Below are positions 1 through 12,562 of a stretch of 64,000 bases of DNA, piece after piece. The stretch spans positions 22,677,001-22,741,000 of the forward strand of contig JAEOAD010000029.1 of the NCBI GenBank assembly GCA_036365145.1, in the 5' to 3' direction. This DNA is from Orientallactaga sibirica (taxonomy: Eukaryota > Chordata > Mammalia > Rodentia > Dipodidae). The notes below the pieces were generated by a model. The model made no database searches. It saw nothing but the letters and a program-made list of their open reading frames with translations, and had not been told where the DNA came from. Position numbers and translations under genes: made by a program. The stretch's first letter is position 1, and each line of letters opens with the position of its first letter.

Positions 1-75
1 AACATTTATGAACTTATTATTTAATTTAAAAATTAGAGCCTTCCTATTTTGTTTGGTGCTTTCTTTCTTTCTTTA

Positions 76-333
76 AAAAAAATTATTTTATTTATTTTTG
101 GAGAGAGACACAGAGACAGACAGACAGACAGGGAGAGGGAGACAGAGATGGGTGCACCAGCAGTCTCTCAGCTGCTGTGAATGAAATCCAGATGTGTGCA
201 CCCCCTTGTGGGAAAGTGTGTCATTGCGCCCTTGCGTCACTGCATCTGGCTAAACGTGGGACCTGGAGATTGGAACCAGCATTCTTAGGCTTAGCAGGCA
301 GGTGCCTTAACCGCTAAGCCATCTCTCCAGCCC
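76..333 (-). mobile_element. tRNA-head SINE, body type B, antisense
   Basis: Antisense copy: the A/T-rich tail and (ga)-rich stretch are at the left and the head complement 'ccatctctccagccc' at the right. The body carries the type B signature ('gccagatgcagtgacgcaagg' in sense, followed by 'ccacaagggg'). The flanks 'ggtgctttcttt' (left) and 'gatgctttcttt' (right) look like a target-site duplication (TSD). Confidence 0.85.
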
Positions 334-2511
334 TGATGCTTTCTTTTTATCTTTCTATATCTGAACATCTGGCCTCATGCCTAGATACAGCCATACTGCA
401 TTCTGTGTTTACTCCTGCTGTTATAAGTTAATGTAATATATAATATGTAATAAATATATAATATGTAATGTAATAATATCACATATTATATAATATGTAA
501 TATTTCATGTATATGTGTAATATTTAAAATAAAGCAGGAATTAGGAGACTGTGTACATTATGGCATTTTTAAATCTCGCTGTCTCTTAATCACATCCTTC
601 ATATAAATGAATATTTTCTACCATTGAATTATTATAGTTTAGTATTTGTATAATATTTGATTTGATGGTTTTGTATGTTTCAATTCCTTTCTATGAGATA
701 GAAGCTATGATTGTGCTCCTTTTGAAGATGAAGCAGAGAAGGCCAGATTTTAAGTTCCACATTTAAGTTCAGATATATCGAAAATGGCACATCTGGAACA
801 TCAGGTTCCAGTTCTAGAGCAATTCCTACAAAAGTGTAGCCTAATACAATGATATCATATATGTTGAAGGACAGAGGTTCAAATTGGATTGATATCAAAT
901 TATTGGCAGGGTAAATTGCTTCTGGGAGCACTAGAAAAGAATCCATTTGTATGCTCTCCCGAGGCACAGTAGCACACACCTCTACTTCTTGTCTTGTGGC
1001 CTCTTCCTTTCTCTTCAGTGGTGGCATAATAACAGCATCTTTAAGCCTCTGATGGAATTATTACCTGGTGCTTCTAAGGAGCCTTGTGATTAAATTTGTT
1101 TAATGACATCTGAAAATATCCTCTAATACTAATAGCATAACTAGAAAGTAGTATTTGGTGGTGGGACATTATTGTGCCTACATAACTATAAAATCTGTTA
1201 CTCTGTTGCAAGAGTCACTGAGTGTCACTGCCTCTGAGGGGCTGAGGACCACAGAACAGTGCTACTTTGAGTTATGATGCCTAAAATCAATACCAACAGC
1301 CTCAACAAAAATATATTCTATGACTAACCATCTGTATACTAAATTCGCCAAGAACTTCTGTCTTCTAATTTGGATGCCATCTCCCATAATGTTTTATAAT
1401 AGGATTATAGACTTGCACAGGTATAAATCCCTATCCATGCTACTTCTTAGTCTTTATTAACATTGTACAGATGAAGAATATACAGAAATTTAGGTATTTT
1501 GTCTCATAAAACATAGTTAAGAGCATGAAACATCTCAAAATATCTAAGTTTTACTGGCTAAGTAGAATAAGAATTATGTGCTGTAAGTTTGAGAGAAGAT
1601 AAATCACTGTAGGTTTGAGTATTTGAGGAAGTTTCTATTTAGTTATGGGAAGTACACTGTGCTTTGAAGAATATAAAATAGTTACAAAATTTGTGTAAAT
1701 CCACTTATTAACTTTATCAATGTGTAAATATGGAAATGTATTAGATGGTTTTATAAACTTCTTAAAACTATCAACCTTACCAGAATGCTGGAGAGGATAT
1801 TGAACAGGCTCCCAGGATGTTTTATCACTTCTAGACTCTTCTAGATGCTGTGGTGTCAGTACAATCTCTGTGGGAAATCTCTGTCTCCATCACTAAACAT
1901 CAGTAGGTATGGCAACAACTCTACTGCTGGGTGCTGACAATGGGTCAAAAAGCTTAATGTAGAGGCATGACTCTCTTTCTCAGCCAGAGATAGAAAGTCC
2001 AAAGGGGTAATCATAGCCTAATCTCCCACCCAATGGATAATAAGGAGGGTCACCTTCCTTTAGCATCACACACTCATCTACTGTGTGGTTCTATTTATGT
2101 AACATGTTGAAATGCCAATAGCATAGAGGTGGAAACAGATTACTAGTTAAGAAGAATTAAGTAAGGAAGTGCACATGTGGCTGTGAAAAGAGAAGTTTTG
2201 AAGTAATGGAAGTATTGCCCATGATGAATGTATCAGTGATAGTGTACCATTTAATAGGATATCCCAGTTTTTCTAAATACTATTACTTAGGGAAGTTTTT
2301 TAAATTGCACAGTAGATTTCTCTATATCTTACAATTACTGAATCTATATTTATTCAAAACAATTGTTTAAGAGGAAAATCTTGATGGCATGATATACATT
2401 ATGATTTAAGAGCCAACATAACTGATAAAACATGTATTATGATTAGGTGACTGTGGTATAGGCTTGGTTCCAAAGGGAGTAGATTCAGATCCTATAACTT
2501 TTAAGTACACT
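334..2511. other. Unannotated DNA, no gene seen
   Basis: No exon-like open frame or recognised repeat. About 428-520 is very AT-rich with imperfect 'taatatgtaat' repeats. A 115-codon open frame on the minus strand (680-1027) has no recognisable motif and is probably chance. Confidence 0.6.
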
Positions 2512-3030
2512 TATTACTTGGGCAGAACAAGCAGGAGGGTTTTTGTGAGTTCAAGGCCTGCTTGACCTACTGTTATAGACAGTTCTACATTGCTAGGATA
2601 AACTTACAAACAGACACAGTTTATAGGAAGAATGGGATTTATTTCATGCTTACAGATCCAGGGGAAGTTCTGTTGATGGCAGAAGAATCTGGCCCCCTTT
2701 CACAGAGACAAACAGGGAGACACACCACACAGCCAGCACCACAAGCAAGCAAGCACAAAACTAGCAGCCAAACAGCAAGAACCCAGGCTGAGCTCAAACT
2801 TCTGCGTATACCTTTGGATTAGAAATTAGATCTGCTCTCACTCAAAGCCAGGCATCTGGAGATCCAAGTTTTAATAAAACACCTAAGTCTTGAGGGTGAC
2901 ATACATTCATACTACCATACCTATGTAGTGAGTTACAGGGCAGACAGGGCTACAGTGTGAAACCCTGTCTCAAAAAACCAAAATGAAACAAAACAAAGCA
3001 AACAATCAAAAAAAAAAAAAAAAAAAAAAC
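2512..3030 (+). mobile_element. B1 SINE, sense, split by an LTR
   Basis: The left part (about 2512-2570) reads as the B1 segment 'gagttcaaggcctgcttgac'. It resumes at 2920 with 'gggctacagtgtgaaaccct' and ends in an A-run at about 3009-3030. The interruption is the LTR at 2571-2919. Confidence 0.75.
2571..2919 (-). mobile_element. Solo LTR, ERVL-MaLR type, antisense
   Basis: 349 bp. The sense strand starts with TATGGTAGTNTGAATG-like sequence and ends near ...TATAACA, the same LTR family as at 4996-5337 and 41979-45395. It is flanked by cctac (2566-2570) and cctat (2920-2924), a 5-bp TSD with one mismatch, as expected for ERVL-class elements. It lies inside a B1 and is therefore younger than that B1. 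Confidence 0.75.
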
Positions 3031-3716
3031 TAAAGGATTATTTTTATATCCAAACCATTCACTCAGTATATAAAATAAAACTTCCCAGAAATTCAAAATC
3101 ACTGGTCAGTGGTATTCTCCAAGGAAAGATTTACACAAAAGCAAAATTACTTTACAACTTAGTCCAAGTAAGCCCATAATCAAAGCCACCTTACAGGGTG
3201 ATTTTTGAATGGCTGCATACAATAGCCCGAGGTCTCTGATACATTGAGGATGTTCTATTTAGGATCTTTGCAAAAGCCATTCTTCCCTTTCTCTTCTGTT
3301 CTCCTTTCATTTTCTAGTGCACACTATTGACATATGAACACTGGTGCACTACAGTATGTAAATATTTTCAGTTTCCCAGGACTATTATACTTCTAGGAAA
3401 GGTAGATACTGACCAAATTGTTATGAGTGTCAAGGGGTCCAGATGCTAAGAGGAATCAGGTCATTTAATCCACAAAAAGATAAATCCATCCATCTATCCA
3501 TTCTTTCTGTTTTTTGTTATGATTATGTTGAGTTACTATAATTTCAAAATAGCTTCTTGTAATCAAAATACTTTATGACTCATGGTAAAATATAAAGCAT
3601 ATTGTAGAAAAAGTAAAGATAATAATCAAAGTCTTATACTAGTAGAGTAACTCATTTAACCACAAAGGTAGAATATAAGAGAATGAGAAATAAGGAAGTA
3701 TAATAAAGCTAAAAAT
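3031..3716. other. Unannotated DNA
   Basis: AT-rich sequence without a recognised repeat or coding signal. Short open frames on either strand look like chance. Confidence 0.55.
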
Positions 3717-5337
3717 TCATTCCACCAGCACTGAAACTGAATATGACAGTACTGGTACCAGGAGTTGGGTAGAGTTACTGAGATGCATCTGACCATATAG
3801 ATTTTGGTCTTTTGGAACTTTTGTTTTGGAGGAGTTGGCATGGATTTGGTACTCACAACTGAAGATGCCTTCCAGAGCAGTAAGCCAAGTTTTATGGACT
3901 ACTCTCATGACACTTTGAAAATGCTAAGTGCAGAGAGAATTGTATTTGGAGGCTTTGCTTATGCGCTTTCTAAGGTGAAGGAAAGATTGCAGAGAACTTT
4001 GTTGGAGTTGGGCTACTGGCATAGGGACTGGCTACATTCTTCTGTTCAGAGAGTTTGATTAAGGTTAAATTCGTAATGGACTGATGTACTTGGCTAAAGA
4101 TATGGAACTGAGAATTTTAAGATTAAATTTGGAAAAACTCAAGCAAGTTTTAAAATTAGGGACACTGAGACTGGTTGATGAAACTGGAGTTATCAAATAC
4201 ATTAGTTTTTTGATGGAAGATGGCCCAACTACTTTACCTTGAAACAATGGAAAGGATGCCTGAGGAAAGGCTGAATGGTAAAATACAAACTCTTTTGAAA
4301 GGAGTTAACTGAAAGGAAGAAACCTACTCTTCAAGGTCACAATTTATTTCATCCCTGAATCAAGAATATGGCTGTGTGCTACACACCTGATGTTGATTTC
4401 TGAAGCATTAAAAATTTGTTGAGTAGGTCATGAAGTGCACACGGTTCTAGGAACCAGTGCTAGATGAGGCATGAGTCAGGGTGTGATGGCCCTGATGAAG
4501 AGGCTGGCAAAGCCACTGGATATGGTCTGTGGTTTAAACAGAGACCTGAAGATTTTTTTGAATATACCAGGAACATGCCAGGGACACCAAAGAGTGCCTT
4601 TGGCTTGGGATGTAAGTTTTCCCTATCTACTCATCCAAGCTGGAGGGGTAGAATTGGAAAATCTAGAGACTGTCAGTTACTAGTTATGGTACTGGACTTT
4701 AACTGCAGATGTTTGGTGGTTGCTTGATGGTTATTGAGGCTCAGTTGTTCCAATCTCTCCTTATTATGCCTTATAGCAGTTGGAAATGTTTACTTTCTGC
4801 CATTACATGTTAAAAGTATGTAACTTGTTTTGAATTTTTACGGACTCATAGTTAAGAGACAGTTTTAAATGTCAGATGAGACCTGGGACTTTGGAACTAT
4901 CTTAAGTTGGTAAAGATTTGAGGACCTTTAAAGTTTAACTAAATACAATTTACAATGTGAGATGGTTATGAATCTATTGGGGTCCAGGGATGAAATGTGG
5001 TTCTTTGAATAGATGTCCCCAAGTAGATTCAGTTTTATTAATGCTTGTTGGATTTCCAGGTGCCTGTCTGGAAGAGGTGTCACTGTGGGTGGACCCTAAT
5101 ATCCAGCCCTAAGGTATACTGGGGCTGAATCTGGAATTCCAGTTTAAAGGTATGCAGAGCACTTGAGTTCATCCTTGGGTTCCCAGAGTGTGCTTGCATT
5201 GTGGTGCTGTTGGTGGTATTTCTCTCTGTGTGTGAACCTGTGAAAAGGGAACAGCTTCTTCTGCCATTAAATCCCTTCCTCCCATAACTGTGCCTGGTTT
5301 GGAAGTTCATCCCAGCAATGTAAAGTTGACTGTGACA
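3717..5337 (+). mobile_element. MaLR-type LTR element, 5' LTR mostly lost
   Basis: It opens with only the last ~30 bp of an LTR ('ccagcactgaaactg'), followed by a ~1.25 kb interior (about 3750-4995) and a full 3' LTR at 4996-5337. The interior is homologous along its length to both interior copies at 42.3-45.0 kb, e.g. 'ttttggaggaatgggcatgg' there against 'ttttggaggagttggcatgg' here. It has no long open frame. A non-coding interior of this size with ~340-bp LTRs fits non-autonomous MaLR elements. The class assignment is inference. Confidence 0.75.
4996..5337 (+). repeat. 3' LTR of the 3.7-5.3 kb MaLR-type element
   Basis: 342 bp, from 'tgtggttctttgaatag' to 'gactgtgaca'. It aligns with the LTRs at 41979-42334 and 45046-45395. 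This copy lacks the 'gtaagcttcaataaa' stretch next to its 3' third that the others have. Confidence 0.75.
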
Positions 5338-5424
5338 GAAGATCATTGCACAACAGCATTAGAATCAGCTCAGCAGTAGAAAACAGCCATGCTAAATACA
5401 CATGTGTCAAATATTGGATCTCAC

Positions 5425-5870
5425 AAATACTCACAAATACTGTGATTGAAAGGGGGAAATAGACTCCCACACAATGTTTGTGAATTCAACACCCCACCTT
5501 TGGCAATAGGCAGATCATCCAGACAGAAAATCAACAAAAGAAAACAGTAAAGTTAAATGATACCCAAGACCAAATGGACACAATGACTCTGCTTGAGCAC
5601 TTTACAGAGATATGGATATTAACTTCTTTTTGAACAACCAATGCATCGAAGAAGAAAGTCAAAAGGGAATTTCTAATAATATTCTTGAAAAACATATAAA
5701 TGTGAAAAAAATACCTAAGCCTATCATATACAGAAAAGGCAGGAATTTAACAGCAACCAACCTACCTACTAAAAAGAAAAAATAAACATCTTCCTACCAC
5801 TGAATCTCAAGAAACTGGAGAAACAAGAATAAAGCAAATACCAAATTAAATACATAAATAATAAAGGGCA
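5425..5870 (+). mobile_element. Old L1 fragment, ORF2 endonuclease region
   Basis: Degenerate L1-like DNA. 'acctttggcaataggcag' and the following ~80 bases ('...gaccaaatggacacaa') match the ORF2 endonuclease region of old mammalian L1s. The rest is AT-rich with many stops. The edges are uncertain. Confidence 0.55.
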
Positions 5871-6231
5871 TGGCACAGTACCGGAAATAGAAACTGAAAC
5901 TGTATTCTGATGTTTTACATTATGAGTGTATGAAGTAGTGCGCTCCTCACACTGTCAGTGAAGGGTTATTTGGGTCTGGCTTTTGTCACTCATTAAATTA
6001 TCGGAGACTAACGTCAACTTTAAGTTCTATGGGTGATCTTAGTGTCACTTATTGTGTACTGACCACATTAATATTAACATACGATATAATGTAGGAATCT
6101 GAACTTCAAATACATTACACCTCATCCAGTGCCAGTAAGTTCTAGCAAGTGTTATCACTAGTTTTAGATGCTTGACCTCCAATTGCACCATTCTGATGTT
6201 TTGCCACATTTGAGTTAATGGACATGGCGTA
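5871..6231. other. Unannotated DNA
   Basis: No recognised repeat or coding signal. Confidence 0.5.
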
Positions 6232-6613
6232 TATGGTAGTTTGAATATATGGCCCCCAATATATTCAATGTTTTATTAGTTTATAGTTTTCATCTGCAGT
6301 CACCTTGCTAGAGGCAATGTCACTGGGTGGTTCTTAACGTGTGGTGGTGGGTTTGAGATTCCATTGTAAAGATATACAAAGTGTGCCTAATAGGAGTTCC
6401 TGAAGTGTGCTGTGGCTTTTGGCTGTAGTCTTGTTCTCTGTGCTGTGTGGCTGGGAGCTTTGCTCTCTTGACTGGTCCTGTGAGAGCAAGCCACTTCTCC
6501 TGCCATTATGGAACTTCCCCTGGCTCTGTAAGCTTCAGTAAATAACATCCCTTCCTCCATAACTGTGCCTGGTCTGGAAGTTCATCTCAGCGAACCTGAA
6601 GCTGTCTGCTACA
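6232..6613 (+). mobile_element. Solo LTR, ERVL-MaLR type, sense
   Basis: It begins 'tatggtagtttgaatatatg' and ends 'gctgtctgctaca'. It contains the family landmarks 'ctgtaagcttcagtaaat' and 'gtgcctggtctggaagttca'. No interior is attached on either side. Confidence 0.75.
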
Positions 6614-8110
6614 GTGTAAGATAAAACTTATTCTTTTGCTTTACCTGTTTATTCTATTTATTTCAGTGTTCTGTGTGTTCTGGAAAAGGTGAGGCTCTAA
6701 ATTGTCACTCAGTATGCACTGGGCATGATTGGAAGTTCTTTTAAAAATACTAATATTTTAGATGCTCAGTACCTGTGTGTAAAATTACACAGTATCTGCA
6801 TATAATGTACAGAGCTATACTTCTGTTTTTACCATTTATATTTCCACATTATTCATGTATTTATGTGAATATATTTATATTTCCACATATTCATAATATA
6901 TTATACAATGTAAATGTTCTACAAATAGCTGCCATTATTTCCTAAACAATATAGTTTACAATAAAATAGTCCCTAAACATTACATACAGATATAAGTTTT
7001 AAAAAATATTTTTTGGCCCAGAGTAGGTTGAACCTGTGACTATATAATACAAGACATAAAGGCATACAAGGTCAAATGTAGTAAAGTTTTGGAGAAAAAA
7101 GATAAATAAGAAATAATTTTCTTCATGTGCTTTTTTTTCTGGTCTAAAAGAAACCAGAGAAATGTCTGCTTGCTTTCTTGTTAAGTAGCAGCTTTCTGTT
7201 TGGTAGATTGTTTCCTGTATCATCTCCACCCTCAGAGAGCCAGAGTCTGCATCTACAGCTGGCCTGCAAAAATATAACTAGGACAATTGCTCTATTGAGA
7301 CCTTCACTGCTATTCCTATAGGAATTTCCTAATTGATACATGTTTGAATTTGTCTGGAAGGGAGAAGGAGAAAACAGCAGCTATTTTGATTCATGGAAAC
7401 TTGATATTCTTATAAGCTAAATGCAACTTGTGCCACTGCTGAGAGTTGTGCAATGCCCTTGTGAACAAATTGGTCCAAATAATTACCCAGTGCTTGGAGC
7501 AACAGAAATAAGAGTTCTTGGGTTTGTACATTTAAAATAAAAGAAGCCTGGGAATAGACAAAGAGAAAAACAAAAACACATTTATAAATTATTAGTTGCA
7601 AAAACAAGTAAATCAATGTTCAGCTTCACCATTTCACAGAATAGTCAAATGATTAGTTTCTAAAACTCCTTTACCAAATTTAAGAACTCTCCTGCCCACA
7701 TTTAATACACAGTCCATGTCTTTTGGTTCTATGTTATAAACTCTGCAGTCAAAGAACAGAGAACTAAAGTATTAACTGTCAATTAATATATTACCCAACT
7801 AAGGCCAGTGCCACTTTTGAAAAATTTACCCACAATCCAGGGACTGTTCAGAGTTTTAAAGACGTATGGGAGGACTTTGTACTGGTATCATTACCGAATT
7901 TCATTACTTCAGCTGGAGTCTAAACTTTGCATGCTGAATCATGGGCATGTATATACAGAGAGTAGCTTAGTGATAGGTGTTCAAAGGAGACTCACCTTTG
8001 TGGCTAAATTTAGGTAAACTTATTGTGACTCAATATGAATTTCCAATAAGGTTGAGTAATGAAGCATCTTTATTTCCTTGCATTCACTGCCTTAGAACAA
8101 ATATTGATTT
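6614..8110. other. Unannotated DNA
   Basis: AT-rich unique-looking sequence. Open frames of 60-76 codons overlap each other on both strands and show no domain. Confidence 0.55.
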
Positions 8111-8162
8111 GCTATTTATTTATTTATTTATTTATTTACTTATTTATTTATTTATTTATTTT
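8111..8162 (+). repeat. (TTTA)n microsatellite
   Basis: About 12 near-perfect 'ttta' units next to the B1 that follows. It is probably the expanded tail of that antisense B1. Confidence 0.9.
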
Positions 8163-8318
8163 GAGGGGTTTTTGAGGTAGGGTCTCACTCTGACCCAGGC
8201 TGACCTGGAATTCACTATGTAGTCTCAGGGTGGCCTTGAACTTTCAGTGATACTCCTACCTCTCCCTCCCAGGTGCTGGTATTAAAGGTATGTACCACCA
8301 TGCCCAGATAACTTTTTA
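8163..8318 (-). mobile_element. B1 SINE, antisense
   Basis: Contains the B1 complement 'cctggaattcactatgtagt' and 'ctcagggtggccttgaact', ending near 'taccaccatgcccag'. Confidence 0.9.
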
Positions 8319-8332
8319 AATTTATCAAATTT

Positions 8333-8538
8333 TTAATTTTTTATTTACTTATTTACAAGGAGTAAGAGAAAAAGAAAAGAGAGAAAATGGTCATGCCATG
8401 GCCTCTTACCACTGCAAGTGAACTCAAGGTGCATGTGCCACTTTGTGTATCTGGCTTTACATGAGCACTAGAGAATCGAAGCCTGGCCATTAGGCTTTGC
8501 AAACAGGCACCTTTAACACTGAGCAATCTCTGCAGCCC
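8333..8538 (-). mobile_element. tRNA-head SINE, body type A, antisense
   Basis: The tail complement 'ttatttacttatttac' is at the left, and the head complement 'gagcaatctctgcagccc' at the right. The body is diverged. Confidence 0.8.
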
Positions 8539-8930
8539 TTGATTTTCTTTTGACTTTTTTTTTTTTTTTTTTGTTAACAGGGCATCTACACACAATGTAG
8601 AGAAAAATTAGATTAGTTTTCTATTTGATGATTCTTTTGAAGACTGCTTTTACTGGACCATGAAATGAAATAAGGAAGAATGGCAGGAACCACTAGAAAG
8701 AGTATAAAACCACAATATGATTGCCAGATAAGGTCTAGAAGCTAACCTTAATTGAATAAACATGTTTAGAGAAGTTTAAATTGCCTCATGGAATTTAGGA
8801 TATGGGAAAGAGAAAGATGAGAATAGACATGCTCCATAGGGGCCAGACTAAGAAATGTCCCTTGACTCAGGCTTTCATGACTCCATGGTGACTCTCATAA
8901 TGCTACTGAGGAGAGCCCCCAGAGTAAATA
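8539..8930. other. Unannotated DNA with T-run
   Basis: A run of about 18 T at 8555-8573, otherwise no recognised feature. Confidence 0.5.
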
Positions 8931-8952
8931 TATAAATATATGTATATATGTG

Positions 8953-9026
<74 letters not shown>

Positions 9027-9030
9027 ATAA
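8931..9030. repeat. TA/TG compound microsatellite
   Basis: Alternating (TA)n, then about 16 TG dinucleotides, then (TA)n again. Pure purine-pyrimidine alternation, so potentially Z-forming and length-variable. Confidence 0.95.
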
Positions 9031-11398
9031 AATTTTTTTTAATGTAAAAAGAAAAAAGTAAGTAAGGTCCCTATCTGGAGTTCTTTCTATGGGCAAAAAT
9101 ATAGCTATCAAATTTGTTTAGGAGGAAAAATGACCTGATAAGTCTGGTGTTTCAGAATGATGAACTCCAAGTTTCTGTGGTAGGTGGTATGGTTGGTAGA
9201 TTATAATTAAGAGGCATGTCAGACATGTCTCCCGGGAAAGTAAAAGAAAGGACATGTAGCTATGTGGACAAAACAAAGACACTTAGGCAAGGATGTAGAT
9301 GCAGATGAGTGGTGGGTACTGCCATGAGACCCACAGGAAAACAGGCAAAGAGGTGAGGTCCCAGGCAAATGAAAGTAAGCCACTGGGTGAGAGAACCAGG
9401 AATGGAGAGAGGATCTCACTTTCTGAGGTGCATAGCAAACAGAATATGGAGGATGAATGTGTATGGGGTCTTACCACCCATATCCACTTTCTGCCACCAT
9501 TCTTCCTTGCCTTTTGCCTAGAATACTGTTCTCATATTTGGTTTCATGTGTCATCAATATGGCCCCTTATTATTTGGCTTCTACTGGATGTATCTGACAG
9601 AGAACATAAATAAAACCACAGAGAGAAATGATAGAAACCATGGAAATTACTTCCCAGAGTTCTCAGTGCACAGCTAGTTTGAGCTGGCATAGTTCAGAAA
9701 TCATCACCTGCCTAGGTGGCCTCTCTGTGACACTCCTTCTAGATTTTTCTCTGCATTCCTTCCCTCATCTCCCTGGACCTAGGGGTAGATCTTTGTGTTT
9801 CTAATAACACTAGCCACAGGTACTACACCATATCTTGTAAATATCTTCTTTGTAAATAAAACTTTATGCAAATATCATATCCTGATATATATCTGTTTCA
9901 TACTGGGATCCAAGGAAAATAATGTCATTATAGGAGTCACATTTAGCTGTAAAAATTAACTAAGAGAAGTGATTACAAGTTGAGCAAGGTTGATAATGGA
10001 AAGAGAATATTTGGGACACGGGGATATGATCATTTTTATTGAGCTAAGGATACATCCTGTCCTTGAAGCATTAATTAGAAAAAAGGAAACATCTGTTTAG
10101 TGGGCTTTTCACACAGCCTACATGTTGGCAAATTCTCACATCTCATTCTGTCCTACATTAATGGGATCACATATGGGAAAGAGGAAATGAGAATCACCAC
10201 TCTGATTTTGAACTCAGAATCCAAAGAATGACTTTAGTATCACCAGCTCTAATGGCTGAGCTAAATAATAAAAGTCAGAGAACAGTCTTGGTTCAGAATG
10301 AGTGAGACTGTGAAAGGACAATGAAATAGCATCTGTTGTAATAATTCCTAGCAGAATCAGGGTGGAGTTACTGCTAGGCAGAAGATGAGTCACACAGAGA
10401 GGAGGCATATAGCATAAGTGGGCATGGTGGGGGTTGATAATTACACTGTTATTCAGCAGTTTGATGTAGGGCTTGGCAGAACCTTGACACCCCCATCATG
10501 GTAAAATGTTGCTGTGGACAATACATTGTATTATGCTTCTCTAACTTTAGTCTTCTATTTCAAACACTTACCTTTTTCTCTGAATTGAATCTATTAGGAC
10601 AGAAGGGAAGCAATCAAGCCTTTTTTAATAGAATATGTCAGAACATTTAGAGTACTTTTTTAACCCAGTGAACCATGTAAGGAATAAGCAGTATGAATTC
10701 AGGAAGGAGGAAATGATCACTGAATAAACAGACATGTACAAATGCCTTCTCCATTGATGTAAGTGCACCAGACAGTCTATTGGGTTTGAGAAAGTCGTGT
10801 CTTAAATGCATGATTTCACTTGGTTTCCAGGTTTCCACAGCTAACTACATAGACTGTGAAACTGCCAACACCTTCTTTTCCCTTAAACCTGACAACCTCA
10901 TCAATTTTGAAAAAGTACTAGGTGCTGAGTGCAATATGAGGGGAAATGTAGTCAGCCTTGAACATCTATGGTGTGTTTATTTTGCTTATATTTCAAAAAG
11001 TTTTCAAATAACTGTAATACACAGAGAAATAACCACAGGCTTGACTTAGGAACATGTTAATTGAATAATTGCAAAACACCTAGCTTTTTGAAATATAAGT
11101 AACGGTTCCCTAACCCCTTCAAAATAAAAAATATACAGAAAGCATCATAGAACATTGAAGAATTTAACACATTAATTAGGAATACTCTTCATTTTTTTAA
11201 TTTTTACTCCTCAATGATATATCCAAGACCCAGCTATGTGATGGAAAAGGTAGGACAAAAAATCTGAAGCCAAAGGGAGACAAATCTAAATGTAAGGGGG
11301 ATGATTGCTGCACCAACATAAGAGTTTCCAGTGTGCTCCCATCTCTTTCTTTTTCAAACAAAATGCTAAATCTGTCACCTATGATTATCAAGAATTTC
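9031..11398. other. Unannotated DNA
   Basis: 2.4 kb without a recognised repeat. Open frames reach 104 codons (9299-9613 on plus) but overlap opposite-strand frames and show no domain, signal peptide or splice context I can support. Confidence 0.55.
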
Positions 11399-11400
11399 AT

Positions 11401-11592
11401 GGGTTATAGAGATGGCTTAGCATTTAAGTACTTGCCTGTGAAGCCTAAGGACCCAGGTTTGATTTCCCCAGAACCCACACAAGCCAGATGTACAAAGTGG
11501 CACATGAGTCTGCAGTTCATTTGCACTGGCTAGAGGCCCTGGTACACCCATTCTCCTGCCCATAAGATAAGTAAAAAATAAAATATTTAAAA
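11401..11592 (+). mobile_element. tRNA-head SINE, body type A, sense
   Basis: Head 'agagatggcttagcattta', B-box-like 'ggtttgatttcccc', body 'acacaagccagatg', and an A-rich tail with 'aataaaatattta'. Confidence 0.85.
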
Positions 11593-12341
11593 AAAAGAAG
11601 TTCAGTGTCTTTCTCCATCTCTACTTAATTATGTCAGAATTTGGAGTAATACTTCAGTCTAAAGGCATTTCTGAGTCTAGAGTGCAAGGGTTTCTCACTG
11701 TCGTCACATGACATACTTGATGACTAGGAACCCAAAGTCTGAAGGATCATGTCAGCCTTTTCTTCTCTTGGAGTGACTACTTCTTTAGGCTATTTGGAGG
11801 CCACAATCATTACTAAAAGAGAAAGATACCTGATCCTCCTGGACAGAGGCCTTCTTTTCCTAAATTGATTCCAGGATTTCTGCTGTCAATAATTACCTAC
11901 TTAATTGAAAACTGGTTCAGGATCCATGCATCTATCTTCTCCCTCTCTTGTCTGGAAAGTCACCTGGTGATTCTAGCAATAACTCTGCCAAGAACGTGCT
12001 AGATTTACTTTAAAGTTGTACAAATCAAAGGGTCTTATTACAACACCTTTATGAACAGTAGAGAGTTTAGTCTCCTTGAGAAAAATATACCCCGCTAAAA
12101 GGGTGTTCTATAACAATTCCTGGAAATGTTGTGTGTAATACACTATTATCAATGGAGAAGAAGATATAGAAGAGTGGGCCCAAGTATATACCAAAGCCCC
12201 AAAACAATGTGATAATGTGAGTAACCCTTCCACTATGCCTATTCCTATAACTCTACTATTACTTCTCCTAGCCAGACTATGTTCTCATAAACAATTCTCT
12301 ATTACAAACTGACCAAGAGGCTATAAAAAGCTCTATTCACA
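11593..12341. other. Unannotated DNA
   Basis: No recognised repeat or coding signal. Confidence 0.5.
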
Positions 12342-12562
12342 GGGGCTGGGGAGATGGCTTAGTGGTTAAGGTACATGCCTGTGAAATCTAAGTACACTGG
12401 TTCAATTCTCCAGGTCCCATGTAAGCCAGATGCACAAGGGGGGGGCATACATCTGGAGTTCATTTGCTAGAGGGCCTGTCACGCCCATTTTTACTCTCGT
12501 TCTCTCTCTTTCCCTCTCTCTCTTTCCCTCTCTCTGTCTCTAATAAATATTTTTTTTTTTTA
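12342..12562 (+). mobile_element. tRNA-head SINE, body type A, sense
   Basis: Head 'ggggctggggagatggctta', a B-box-like segment, pyrimidine-rich (tctc)n and tail 'taataaatatttttttt'. Confidence 0.9.

Noticed and set aside
680..1027. 115-codon minus-strand open frame
   Set aside because: No family motif, low-complexity surroundings and no splice or promoter context. Such lengths arise by chance in 64 kb.
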